Shown here: positions 1 to 14,100 of the stretch, in pieces
Position numbering within the stretch: the stretch's first letter is position 1
Layout of the letters: each line of letters begins with the position of its first letter
Assembly: GCF_031877795.1 (NCBI RefSeq)
Contig: NC_133932.1
Span: 89,991,994 to 90,055,993 of the forward strand
Length of the DNA: 64,000 bases
DNA from: Strix aluco
Taxonomy: Eukaryota; Chordata; Aves; Strigiformes; Strigidae
Reading direction: 5' to 3'
The notes under the pieces: model-generated
Databases searched by the model: none
Seen by the model: only the letters and a program-made list of their open reading frames with translations
Told to the model about the DNA's origin: nothing
Made by a program: the position numbers and the translations under genes

Positions 1-2024
1 TTAAACATATTCCACACTACAAAAAAAAAAAAAAAAGTCATACTGTAAATTTCATTTTCATTCCCACTCTCTTAAATCTACATACATCAACTTTATGGAG
101 ACTTTTATCTCATTATTACAGAGGCAGAAATACACCACGGACTATTTATGATCTAACCTTATCAAGTTAAGCTCATTTTTCATTTAGCTCTCCAATTTCC
201 GTAAGAAAAACTACTGAATATTATAGGTCTAAAAATGTTTTAAGTTTTTGTGAACTCCTCATTCTATGAACACAAATAATAATAAGCAAACTTGATCAAT
301 TTTCATAGATAACAGCATTCACAACAGCCAACACAGATTCCAATTAAGCATGCACTTGCATAAATATCTTGCATGTGTAAGCACTTATTTTATGTATTTC
401 ATTCGTAGGTGAGCAAAGTTGGTAGTAAGGTAGTCTCAGAATAATCAAGAAAAAATATGATCTACAGAGTACTTTTGTCAAATCTGTAGATGCAGTGCTC
501 TGTGCAATCAGTCTCAGCTAAACAGCTGTTTGAAGAGAAAGTTGCCAGTTTATCCAACCAAACATCTGCATTCTTGAAGATGTACACAAGGTTCTGGGCA
601 TGCAGTTTTGGCCAACTGTATGTGAGTATCACTGGAGCCTTTCTGGAGCCTTTGATTCCAGTTCAGCTTCTACATAGCAGGCTTTTAACTACTACTGTGC
701 TCCTAGCTGCAAGCTAACAAGTCTGTTCACAGCTGTGATTTTAAGGACTTAAAACATATTAGAGCCAACGATCCACTTGACCTTCAAGTGCAGTGCTAAT
801 GAAGGCCTGAACCAGGATTTAAAAGCAAGAACAAGTCCACACAATACAAAACCTGAACAGGTTAAATACAAAAACCTGCAGCACATATGGGAGAAAGGAA
901 AAAGAAGCCACACCCCTCTTTGCACCCAAGAACATATACCCTTTCTATGGTTCAACTACAGAAAGAGGTCAGACTGTAAAACTCACTTTGTTATCCTACA
1001 TATGTATTTATATATTTGCTATGCGAGATAGACACATATATTTTTATCCCAAGATATGAACACCACATTGTCCTAGTACATCATATGCCAATGTGGAAAA
1101 AAAAAAAACCAAAAACTGTGATAGTTCTGTAACCTTCATCTGTAACAGTTAAATAAAGAGACTGTGAAAGACATTAAAGAAAAAAGAGCTAAGATGAGCT
1201 CTAGGTTGAAAGACATAAAGGAGATTTCAGTGGATAATCAATCAGCTTTCATCCTGATGAAAATGCTAAAAACAGCTACATCCCCAACAGCAAGCTTTCA
1301 TCCAGGTTGCCAACATTTATTTCAGAAAGTAAAAGTCCTCAGAAATTAGAAAGAAATATGCAACTGGCAAAGCAGAAGCACCTTCTTTCTAGAAGTAATT
1401 TATAGTGGCTAAATCTAACTTTGTTTAATGCAGTACATAAATTACAAGGTAAGACATGCACAGTGCACACACACAGTACCTGAAGAAATGCTATAGTAGT
1501 GCTGGTTGCAATCGCACATTACCTAAAGACAGTACATTTTTATATGCCCGTAGTTAGTTCAACCTGAAAATAAGCATTGTTGGATTTGTTCCAAAAATCC
1601 ACCCACAGCTATTTAATCCACTATGCTAACATCAGCAACTGTTGTATGGAGTATCACCCCTCAAATTTTTTTCTACTTAAAAATCAATTGCCAGAGTTCT
1701 GTGATCCAGCCTTTAATTCAAGTTGGTACTCCAATTAGATGATGACAGAAATTCCCAATTCATAGGTAACAGTACAGCCTTGCCACGTCTCAAAACATTT
1801 ACAATGATTTTGCTTTGTCCCCTTATCTGTCACAGATGCCACCGAAAGAAGTGCAACATATTTGCTACATCTGAAACAGGAAGCGTTTATATCTGTGTAC
1901 AGGTAAAAAAAATCCAGTCGTTACAGTACATTAATGCAGTTTATCACAGCTATCTTTTATATTCCATAGAAAAAAGGTACAATTAAGATATACCTCAGTA
2001 GGTCTGGGATACAAGATAACTTAC
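1..2024 (-). other. NDFIP2: NDFIP2 intron 4 (partial, runs off the left edge)
   Basis: AT-rich intronic sequence downstream of the exon 4 donor. I looked for the next exon (expected to continue the first membrane segment after AFFM) on the minus strand and did not find it, so it must lie left of the window. Short poly-A runs occur at about 21-36 and 1097-1108. No transposable element was recognised. Confidence 0.8.
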
Positions 2025-2112
2025 TGAAAAATGCCAACATGAAGATGCCATCATTGCCCACTCTAAGCTGATCTGCATCACTGAAATCATCCCGTGGTGG
2101 ATACTCTTCTTC
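2025..2112 (-). CDS. NDFIP2: NDFIP2 coding exon 4 (acidic linker, start of membrane segment 1)
   Basis: An 88-bp exon, phase 0 in and phase 1 out, with donor GTAAGT. It encodes [19 protein letters not shown], then [10 protein letters not shown], which opens the first membrane segment; the last A should complete a Met codon with the next exon. The only acceptor AG in frame is the one in ATCCAG-GAA. The six bases ATCCAG just before the exon would encode IQ, which I recall as coding in mammalian NDFIP2, so the acceptor appears to have moved by 6 nt here. Confidence 0.93.
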
Positions 2113-5100
2113 CTGGATTTATAGGTTAGTGATAATTTAGTGAAAAGCTTACTTTAGAATAATTATTTGTAGGATTAAAGTATTAATTATGTTTCTAAAG
2201 CTAGAAGAAAACTGACATTTCTGTAACACGTCCACATCAAGGAAGTTTAAAAAAAAAGTAACTCATAGCTATAAAACAAGTGTTATTTGTTGTTTATATC
2301 GACAGAGCCCAAATTTAACTGAAAAGCTTCTGTAGAAGATATGTACATACTGCCTATTCATCTTAAATGAAGCTAGAAATTATTTCAGATGAGTTCTTTG
2401 ACAACCAAAACCAAAAGAAATCTCTTTTCTTACTGTAACTATCTTGATATGCAGCCAAGCTACTAAATATTTTTTGAAAAATCATTACATAGTATGTTCT
2501 AATTTTTTCCTGCCAGAAAAGTTTTTAATGCTTCCAAAAATATAAAATAAAGTTTTAGAATAAGGTTAGAATCTTAAAATAAATTGCTGATGCAACAGCA
2601 CTGCACTAACCAATTTGAGTATCCTATAACCTGCAGAAAAACATATGCAAAGTAAAGAAAACCCCTGAGGACACTAGAGGGCGCGAGCACATTAAAAGTC
2701 TTCTACGCAAAACGCACAGTACTTAAGTCAAACAAAAGAAAACAGAGGTATCAGTCAAAACAAGCCAAAGATTTCTCCCATCGTGTCAAAATACTAGATC
2801 TTAAGATATTTAAAGTATGAGTTTGTTTTGTTCCTCAGTACTTTATTTCCAAGAGAACTTGGCAGATCTTAGGTATACAGTTCTGTGCACAAGTAAAACA
2901 TTGCTGCAACTGGAGACTGGGAAACTAGAAGTTTTCATGACAACAAGCACTTATTAAGGAGAGCCTGATGAAAACTGTAAAACCAGTTAAACACACCATT
3001 TTTACACTTAAATCAATAGCATCAAAACAATGCAGGATGATACAAGTTAAATAATGCAGCCAGTAGCAGCAGTAATATGGTCTAGACATAAGCATGAGTA
3101 ACATTCTTTTCTATCCTTTTCTCCAATTATTAGAAATGAGAATGTATTAGAAATGAGATAAGAAATGACCTATTTAAAAAAAAATGGCATCAAGGGAGAT
3201 TAGTTCAAGTGAGATTTACTTAGTTGTTTCACTCACAGCAAACACTATTGAAATTTTACTGCTTACTGCTTCTAATTTTAACATACTATTCAGTCTCTGT
3301 ACCAGATGTTATTTTGTAAGTAAGTTCATAACTAAAAGGGCATTAAACAATCACAGTGATCTAAAGCTCTTTCATGTGATTGACGTGTTCACCTTTGTCA
3401 ACACAGCAATAATTTACCAGGGTATAGCTATCATGGTTAAAAATGTACTAGAACGAACTATACCAACTCAAGGCAGCCAGCATTACTCTTCGTAACAAGG
3501 CCATTAAATTCCAGCTGCACTATTTCGTTTCAGATTAATTATCCAGGACTCTGTATCAGACAAATTACTTTAAAAACACTGCTATTCACATAGACAATAC
3601 TAAGGAAAGCTCAAAAAAGTAGCTGAGCAACAATCTTAAGGGGCTATAATTCAGCTCCACATAATTTCAGATGTCCCTAAATGGTTATCTTAAGTGACTA
3701 TGAAAGTATTAGTTTATTTAGCTCAACTTTGCTGCAGCTACAAGACTGATGTGGGGAAGGGAAGGAAGGGCTGAAAATGCATTTAACAAAGAGCTACATT
3801 TGAATGTGCTTATCTCTGAAAAGTATGCCACAAAAGTTCCTTTTTCAAGTCAGGGCAACAAAAAATATTTTCAATTTTATTTTCAGAAGGTCTATAAAAC
3901 CCCATATAAAATAACGTTTGAATTTTTTAAACTGTCTGCTAACTACTGTACTTCATACTAGCATTTCCAAGCCAATTAGTGAATTACGCCCTACGCAAAA
4001 CATTGCTTCAGAAAAAGAAAGTTTTGCTCAACTAAAATAACAAGCTTAGCAGGTTTCTCTATATGCACAGGCTTCTCTAAAGCTTACACGTGTGAGAAAC
4101 ACAGGTCAGTATGTAACCCAGGGACATGAGAGCAGACATTTGTAAGTAGGCACTGTTGCAGTAAGTGTGAACAAGTTGTAATTTATCACACTCCATGTCA
4201 AAAGGGAATGATGTTAAACGAAGTTCTACTTACAGTCCCCAAAAACTGGCATATGAAAATTATCAGAATGTTTAAGAAATGAAACAGTTTACTGTGCTTA
4301 TATCACATTCAGCCTGTATCTACATTATTTAATATTAAGTTGTTTTATAATCAGTCCTGCAGATGCAAGACACTAACTGGCTACCACTCAAGCCCCACTA
4401 CTAATATTGGCTGTCTTTCACAGCACTCTCATTTGATCTAGTTGGTGTCAATTGCCCCAGTCCTTCTTCAAAATGTAATTGTTTGCCACCATTCATTGAG
4501 GAATGAAAAGGGACAATGAAGAATGACTGTTCTCTCTGCTGATGTCTAGAACTAAACATAATTTCACAGTAATACTTCTATTAGATACTGACATTTTTAT
4601 CAATAAGAATAATAATCTTCTATTTACATATATTCTTTCTTTTTAATGAGAAGAATGTCATATAACACCACACAAATCCATAAAATATATAATACTGTTT
4701 CAGTATCTCATACTGATTTTTGACAAATTTAGCCATGTTAAGGATCATGGACGATACTTCTTGTTTGCTAAATATGCTGAGATCTGTATAAACAGAAAAT
4801 TTACTGTTCCTACAACCAGAGAAACATCTAAACAGCAAAATATATTATCAGCACAAGTGGCATGTCACACAGAGTAATTTCTCTAAGCAAAAAGAACATC
4901 AGATGGTATGCAGCATCTATTGAAGTTGAATCTATTAAATCCTCTGAAACTACAGTGTTCTGTAGTATTCTGCAAAGAGGACTGTTTTTCCCCCCCCCAA
5001 TGCTATTTAACTTCTTTCAGGTTGAAAACTACCATGGAGTACAGTGAGACAACCACCTTTAATCAAATAACCAGTTTTCAGGAACCCCTTAGATAACTAC

Positions 5101-8100
5101 ACTCATACAACTCTTCTCAATGCAGTGAATTTACAGGGAAAAACTTATGAGGAAAGGGTCAAATTACTTAATAAACCCCATAAATAATACCTTCAGCATA
5201 CAAAACAATATGGAGAAGTTAATGGTGGGGGGAAAAAGGCACAATGAACTCCAAAAGCTTTTGTTTGCCAGCAGGAAAATTCATAGTTAAAAGTCTAAAC
5301 TAGAGAGAACTATACCATACCTCTGGACGACTGAGGAATATTTCATCAAACAGACTCCTAGACTCCCTAAACTGGGCGTGCTAAGCATGTAAAAACAGAA
5401 AAACATAAGACAAATGCAACTGAAAAGCATTAAGTAAAAGCCATTCATTGCAACATACAAACAAGTCATTTAGCTGTTAGCAATATTTTTGTCCATTTAA
5501 ATTAACCTTTCAAAACTGACCTTGAGAATTTGAAAAGGAAAACATCAAAAACCAGGGTAACTAATGCTGTAACTACTGATGACATAGGGCTGCTACAATT
5601 TCTTTCATATATTGAGCTATCTGGGAACATTTGAAAGAAATAAATGTTTATGCACAATGTATGCTTGTAAGCCAAACTACACAAAGGACTACAACTACTG
5701 AAAGTTTCAGTAAATGTTAAGTTTAGATTGTTCATACAATCTGTGAATGCCAGGCCAATGATGAAGTCTTTGACATAATCACACTAATATTTTTGTTTTA
5801 AGATCCTTGCATGATTCACGGGAAAAAAAATAGGAAAGCTCTTTATTAAGTGTGTTGCCTTTTTATACCATTTTCCTCTCTTTTGCTCAGTCAGTCAGTT
5901 TGTAGTCTTCTTTACTGCACACGTTGGACTATACCATGAAACGATTATCTGCTTCATGTATCACTCAAGGTAACAAGGACATTTAACTATTCATATTATT
6001 GTAGTGAAGAGGCAATATAACCTCATTTTATAAGGAAGAAACTAGAGGCACAGATCATAGCAGGCTTCACATTTATAAGAGCACTAATTTCATAAGGCTG
6101 AAGATAAAAACTGAAAAAAACAAAAGTTGTATCATTTGTGTATGTTTTGCAAAGTGTGTAGTATACAAGTCAGATACTGTCTGCAGCTGTCACTGCCTGC
6201 GGTCTCCAAGACAGTGAAAGTGAGAAAACAATTAACTACATACTAGTAGTGCTAAGTTTACTTATCTGTTCTTTCATGGGTATTCAGAGCTAATGATCAA
6301 AATTCTTCCCCTCAAGATGGCAAACCACCAGTCTAACCATAGCATGACCTTTTTTTCCTTATTCCAGTCATCTGCCAGATTAAGACAGTCTTATTCCACA
6401 GTCTTAGTCCACCCCCAGTGTAAATCCATCAGAAGTATTAAATAAGACAGATTTTGTGACAGTATCACATGGTAAGGTAATTAAAATGGCATTAATTAAA
6501 ACTGTGCTGGCACATAATTTTAATATCATCTACAGAACTGGAACTCAACTTCAGCATTTCTAACTTTTTCCCCAGATCTCAACTTTGCAGCCTTAATACT
6601 GTTTCTTTGATATAGCTTGTGTGTGTGCATGCATGTGATTTAAAAAAAAAAAAAACAAAAACAAAAACAAAAAAAAACCAAAGCCACCAAAAACACAGAA
6701 GCAAACTGAGCAGAAATTCTGTCAAACTTGAGATCTTTAGCAGTCAGCAGGACTGTGGCTTCTACGTACACTGAGTAGACTTCTGATACTAACTTAGTAC
6801 TGCTGTTAAGTCTACAACATTTTAACCAATTTCTGCTCTGGGGGAATGATTGTGTGTTCCTACTGATTTTTCATAAGTGAAATTCTGTGGTGTCAGCACC
6901 TTGTTCTTGAATGTCAAGTTCTACTGTTTGTTTTGGAAAAGCAGACTATGTAAAATTTTATTTCTCACTTTGTCACCATATCCTACTCTCCCACCTCTTA
7001 ACTCCAGCTTCCTTCTCCCTCCCTACTCCTCTTTTCTCACACACCAGATTCAGCTCCTTTCCCAGTACCACATTATGTCCCCGCTTAGGTTCTGTTCTCC
7101 ACCAATCCGTTCATCCTTCTCCCTCCTGTTTCTCATCTAAATCTGTATTCCCTCCATACCACTGCTCTCCATTCATCCTTGCCCTTTCTTATTTTGACTT
7201 AGACACATCCTCTCTGATCCCTGCCTGTGTTCACCTTGAGCCAGCTACCTCCTCGCCCAACCGAAACCAGACTTCTCTTCCCACAACACGTAAGCTTCAG
7301 AGGCCCAGGGTCATTGACCTTCTTCCCTCCGCCTACCATCGAGGCCCTTGAAGTTGAATCAAATGGCTTTCCCCTTCTCTTCTAACCAAAGGCCAAGAAT
7401 AATAAAACTACTTCAAGGCACACCAGAAATTCCTATTTCTCAGTGTCAGTGTTTTCACGAAAAGCAGTCAAGAGCAGTCATAATGTGTATCTACTTTTAG
7501 TCCCATAGTCCTACTCTGATACAGAACATTTGAGAATGTTCTCTGGGGACATTCTGCATCTGCAGTCCCATCCCTTTCAGAGCTATAAGCAGTCTAAATT
7601 TATTCATGCAAGACAATCTCCACACACTTACTAAATTTGAAGCTCTATGTATCAACTGTGGAAAATAATTTTTCAAAAACTTTGAAATTTTATCAGATTT
7701 GACCAAAACCAGGCAGGTTTTCTGAGGAAGGGCAAAAGATGTTTCTGACACAGTGACCTGAACATGTGAGAAAGAGTTCTCCAAAGTAAAAAAAGCTTCA
7801 AATGACAAGGCAAAACCCACTGCTTTTTGACTTTGTTTGTTTTGGGGGGGTTTTTTGCTTAGTTTTATTCTTGAAATTGGCTAACCCCAGCCTGAGTTTT
7901 TCCCTGTGAAATTTAGGTCAAGGAAGATTGCTTATATGTCTGAATCTTTCACCTCATAGGGTTCTAGACATACAAAGTTAAAAGCAACAAGAATCTTGCA
8001 AGAGAGTTGCACACGTCCTGCCTGAAGCATCACAGGACATGTAACGTCCCTAAAAGTTAAGGCTTGGGTTTCTAATGTTCCAAGTAAGTGTAAAGGTTTA

Positions 8101-11100
8101 TAATTTCAGACTGAAGGTTTCATTCAGACCAGTATTTCAGCAAAAGTTTTACTTTTATGACAACAGTAAGCACAGACTACATAGAATCCACGCTCCCATT
8201 AAAGCAGTTTAAAGGTTACAACTGCAGATCATCACTTTGTAACAGAAACTTGGCAAGTAACCATTCAAACGTCCCTGGTTCCCTACTGCATTTAGTAAAA
8301 CAGATTTGTGTAACACCTTCACTGGTGCTGTTACACAAATCCACTTTCACTTTAGCTGTGCATACCTTAAACTGAGTGTTGTGCACTGTGATTACTGCAC
8401 AGCAGTCAAGGAAGGAACAGACTCCCGCTGGGTGAACAGAATATTTTTTCCAGTCACAAGCACACTGCAGTCAGTAAGATCTTAAATGCATCTCAAATGC
8501 AATCACATTTGATCTCAAAGTGGAGACTTTCAGTGAAAGCACTGGAAGTCTAATCTGGGTATAGTATAGTACAGCCAATATTACCAAAGAGCAGAATTTC
8601 CACATTCCAAAACTTGGGAGAAAAAAAGGAATAACTTTGCTTACAAAATAACTTTTAACACTAAGTACAGATATCAATTTTCAGTTTTGAAGCCTGTATT
8701 CTTTAGAATGTCAATTCTTATAAAAAATTCTTGCTGGGGTTTGGGTTTTCTGTTTTTTTGTTTTTTGGGTTTTTTTATCTGTTTTAAGTTCTTGGAACAT
8801 TTCTTTGAACTTCGGTATTAAAGTTTTCACAGAACAAACAACAGGGACCTTTCCTTTTAAGAAAGATCTACATTATTTGGGGTTTTACCCTTTCCAGACT
8901 GTTAGAATTCTCCTTCTTCTCTAAAGGTCTTTGTTCATTATTTTTTTTTTACCACCTGAAACACTAAATATCAGCAATGACTCTACAAAGTAACATTAGT
9001 AGCAGATACCTAATTAAAAGATGACAAAATACTGGATAAAGTATTAAACCAGGGCAAAATCTGGGTTTTAAAGCTGTTTAGACAGCAGCTATATGTCAGA
9101 AAAGAGTTAATATGATACACTTTTCATAGTACTTTACAACTAACTTACACTATCTATACAAAACCTAAGCATTCAAAACATTTAAAATACCAGCTCACCA
9201 TTATTTTATTAAACAGGCCATAATATGGGCCCAATTGTTATAAATAATTAGATTAGCCTAACAAGTTTCACAACATTGAAATAAAGCAGAACTGTATCAC
9301 TTACTCGTTGGGCAACTTCTGCTGCAGCAGCTGCCATTGCTGCAGCTTTGGCCTTCTCTGCTTCATCGTAAGTAGGAAGAGAGGTAGCTACACTGTATGG
9401 AGGTGGTACAGGATAAAATTCATTGTGTGTTTCTGTTTAAAATAAAGAGGTTATGCATTTTTAAGCCAGAAATATGTCAAGAACATTAAATTTTACATGC
9501 ACGTAACTATTGAGCTTTAAAGCATATTTTTTCCCAACAGAGGCTGAAATTGATATTTGTATTTCAAGTTCTTACAAGTTTTTCAAAAAACCTTTATTTT
9601 TACAAAATAAAATAGCGAACAGCTTGATGGTACTTTTAGTTGCTACTCAAGGCAGAAACCTTAACCTAGGTGCTGCAAGGAGCCAACAAATTTATGAACA
9701 AAAAATCATATTTGCTGAGTTACATCCCAAGGCATTTCAGCCAAAAGCTTTTTACCATGTCATACAAAAGACTTGCACAGAAATATCCTAAAAAAAATTA
9801 TCAACACCGATTAGTTACTTGGGTCCAGTAATAATCATGCTATATTTTTATTAGCATGGCCTTGTTGCTAACTCCAGTTGTTCTGTGAAAATCAGTTTAA
9901 ATTTCACCACATTCTTATAAAATGTTCCTTCTATCAAAACGAACCTCAGACTCCATTCTTATACATCAGAATAGTAAAACATTATCATATAGAATAGAAT
10001 TATTAACAAAATGAATAAAAAGTATTTAAAATACACCTTGAGCTTCCTCCTACAGCCAGCAGTAATTTGTAACAAGATTGCTTACATGGTAAACATTTGT
10101 CAGCACAGGTCACATGGTAAAAAGATTTGTCAGCACACCAACACAAAGATGTTATATATAGGGATAATTCTGCATAGCTATGTATTATACTTGCAAACAC
10201 TGTGTCAAAGAACAGGGACAGGAAATTGCTCCTTTAATCAACATTAAAAAAATTAGAGGTTATGTCTAAAAATATTTATTTGGCACAGGGGAGACCCAAA
10301 TCCAAGAAACTTAAACAGGGACTTTGAAGTTGCCTGCTGTTAAGTTTCCCATACCCCAAGGAAAAGTCACAACCTCATGAGAAAGTGAGTAGTGAAGAAA
10401 TAGAGAAAGAGATCCATGTTACTCATTTTCCACAAGAAGTTTTATCAACAGCCTTTAAAGCAAAATAAATCTTTTCATGGCAATATTTTCACCTAACAAT
10501 GGCATATGCATAAAAAGCTTGAGTTTTGACAAATCAGTGCTTTGTTTCTTGTGGGCTGTTTTTTTTTTTTTTTATAAAGAGGCAATGAAAATTGCTAGTG
10601 ACATCTAATAATGGAGCACTACTCAAAGATGTAGATTAGATGTGGAACTGAACTACAAGGATACTTCAATAAAACCTATTACACTAATTAATGAGCTTCT
10701 ATTAGTCTAGTAATTTGGAACAATCAGCATAATTTAGAAGCGTGCTTCTTCTGAGCAAACCAGAGAAAGGGCTGTGGATGAAAGCATAGCTTTTTGCCGC
10801 AATTGTGCATGTAGAAAAAACCAACATACCGCAGCATCATAACACTTTGAACCAAGTGCTGATTCACACACACACTCCTCCCTGACAAGCTGCTATCTAA
10901 GAAAAATACCTGAGGTTGCAGCTGCTTCTACAGCTATGCTACAGTAAGGTGGAGGGGAAGTATCTGCTTCAGATAAAGCTGCTGTCTGAGGAGTCTGCGT
11001 AGTCTCTGTAGATGTGGAAGGCTGCTCAGCTGATGAAGACTCTGGGGGGTCATCCTCATTGTGAAGCTTAGAAGAAAAACACACAAAATTCAGACACATT

Positions 11101-14100
11101 CAAGGAATACTTTCCATGACAACCTAGCACTTGCAGAACCATCTTCAAAAAGAGAGAATATTTCTCTTCAGCAAAACAAAAACTATTTACAAAACAGCAT
11201 GTGACTAAGTAGTCCAGTTAAATCCGTTTAAACAAATGGCTAAAGACAATCTTAACTGCCTTTTCTTTTTCCCCCAGAAATGGATTTCTTCTCATTAGTG
11301 ATGTTCACAGAGTCTTATAAAATCTGGGGTTTGTAGTGTTTACTATATGGGAAAATGCTGACTATAAAATACTTTCTATTATATAAATATTTTAACACTA
11401 TCACTTTTTTTTCTTAAATACATTCATAAAATCTATTAACACATTTTAAAATATAACGGATGAGCAACACTGTTTTATTGTATTAATCTAAAAGAAATGA
11501 AAAAAAATAAGACACTTTTCTACTTCGGTAACTGTGATTTTTATATTCTTGCATCTTGTCAGAGAGCTTCTCCACTCAAATTCTAAGACTTTTCAAAACA
11601 TTCTGTTTTTCTTTACAGTCTGGAAAGAATACTTACCCTATAAAACTTAAAGTTGCTAGTTAGCTTGGTTGTTTGTTTTTTTAAAATGCAGTTTTAAAAT
11701 GACATGTCCAGTTAAGCATATACAGAAATAGAAACTGGGTAAGCAAGAATGTCAACTAAAATTGGAATTCGGATCCACCAACTAGGATTTTTTCTTAGAG
11801 AGGGTATTTTTGACTATTTTAGCTAAAGAGGAAAAACCAAAGGAAAAACCACCACACAAAAACAAAACAACAACAAAAAAAAAGTGTTTCCTGATGTTCA
11901 GAGGGAAGCTCCTGTGTTTCAGTTTGTGCCCAGTGTCTCTGGTCCTGTCACTGGGGACCCCTGGAAAGAGCCTGGCGCTGTCCTCTTTGCACCCTCCCTG
12001 CAGGTATTTACAGACACTGATGAGATCCCCCCCTGAGCCTTCTTTGCTCCAGGCTGAACAGTCCCAGGTCTCCCAGCCTGTCCTCACAGGAGATGCTTCA
12101 GGTCCTTCATCATCTTAGTGGCCTTTCATTGGAGTCTCTTCAGTATGTCCAAGTCTCTCCCATACTAAGGAGCCCAGACCTGGGGACAGCGCAGAGGCCT
12201 CACCAGTGCTGAGCAGAAGGGAAGGGTCACCTCCCTCAACCTAATGGCAATGCTTTACCTGGTGCAGACCGAGATACCACTAGCCTTCTTTGTGGAAAGG
12301 GCACACTGCTGGCTCATATTCAAGTTCTGCAGGTTAATTAAAAACTAAGGATAACACCAGGAACTACAAGCATGGAAGACATTTCAACAGTAGGCAGGTA
12401 AATTGGAAAGATAGCTCAACAGAAAATTCTTCAAGAGAAGTTAGCACAGCAGAACAACTTTGTGCAGTTTTCATATGGCTTCTACCACACTCTTCTCTTT
12501 AAAATGTGTCAAATTAGGACAAGTGATGAAGTTACTTGCTAAAGCATTTTTCAGGAGTCCCTCCCAATACTGTACTCAAAGAACTATAGCTTAAAGGGTT
12601 TACCTATACATATAAACTACACATATATGCACACACATATGTGAGTGTATATATATACACACAGGCCACAATACACACACGAGCATCTACTATGAAGAAG
12701 TCACCTTCAACGGAACTGATAGAGGCTAGTGAGGGTTTTTGGGTATTGAGCAATCAGGTCATTTAATGGCTAATCAGTGATCCAGAGGAAGTAGTAACCT
12801 GAGAAATATGTATAGCCATTTAGAGCAGTTAAGCCCAAAGAAAACAACACTACTTCAAAATAACCTAATATATTTAGGGGTACAGAAAGCAAGTGAGAAG
12901 ACAAAGCTCTCTAAAAAGGTTGAGCAGGTCAGAAAAACAGCGTGAGAGCTACAAATGTTATGGTTCTAAATTAAGTACAATCATTCACAAGAAAAATCTA
13001 GTATTGCAATGGATACAGCTAAAATAAAACCATTTTTAAATAAAACTGTCATTTGATTAGCAATGAGACAAGTAACAGAACATTACTGGCATGCTTTTAC
13101 ACTAATGGCTGGTACACCCACCCTCATTTGGGATGTGTGTGTAGTTCTGACTACCCCACCACAACAATGTGGTCTATGAGCAGGAGAAGAAGTGAAGTCT
13201 AGTTAATGAATTTCTGTCTGTTACCTCCATTCTTCCTCTCCTTTCGCCCTCCACTTCAGTCACTGCAACTTTTCTCCCCGACCAAGCCAGAGTATGTGCA
13301 GTCACTATCCTGAAGACACACAGAGATCCACAGCAGCTCATTGGTTAGAGAGCATATTACTGCTCAAAACCCACTCTGCCATTACCGAGGAAATTAATTT
13401 TGTGTCTTTTACAGGCTTTCTTGAAAGTTACTTTTCTCCAAATTATCTGTAATTTAGTAACAGTTACAAATGACGGTGGTAACATAAGGATGAGAGAACA
13501 TGCACATGAGACTTCTTGCCTTCAAAGACCAAGTTAACAAGTCATTCAATTGTTATAGCAACTGCAATTAGAAAACAGAAAAATTCCATCCTAAGGGCTC
13601 CATACAAGACAGTCCTGTTATGCCATTTAGTGCATTCAAAAGGTCTTTATTTTGTAGGGCTCATACTCAGGGACCAAGCATTTCTGTTTATCCTGTCTTC
13701 TACTATACAAACCTTTCTGAAATTCTGAAAGGCATCAAGATTATCCTAATACAGCAATTTAAAGAAAAATCATAAAACAGACTCCTTACAGAACACCCCA
13801 TCATAAAGATCACAAAATGTGGATTAAGCAGCTTGAGTGTTTACACCTAGAATAATAAACACAAGTTGTTTCATGAACAGAAATGAGTTTTTGTTCCCAT
13901 TCAAGTGTTCTGTCTCCTAGCCTCTCCTCAAGGCAGTAACTTCAGCTCCTCTCAGGGGACTCCACTGGGGTAAAAACCAAAACAAAACAATAAAACCCCA
14001 GAACTGCAGCAGAACTTGCCCCAGCAAACTGGAAATTCTGCCTATGCCAGTAGGGTAGACAGCAGTGGGTATATCATTTTGACTTGTAGCAACTCTGCCT

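Noticed and set aside
1..2024. Search for NDFIP2 exon 5 (rest of membrane segment 1)
   Set aside because: No minus-strand stretch with the expected hydrophobic coding sequence and splice sites was found; it is assumed to lie outside the window.
6911..7351. 146-codon plus-strand frame in NDFIP2 intron 3
   Set aside because: Ser/Pro/Leu-rich translation of a pyrimidine-rich tract on the strand opposite the gene; no domain or splice context.
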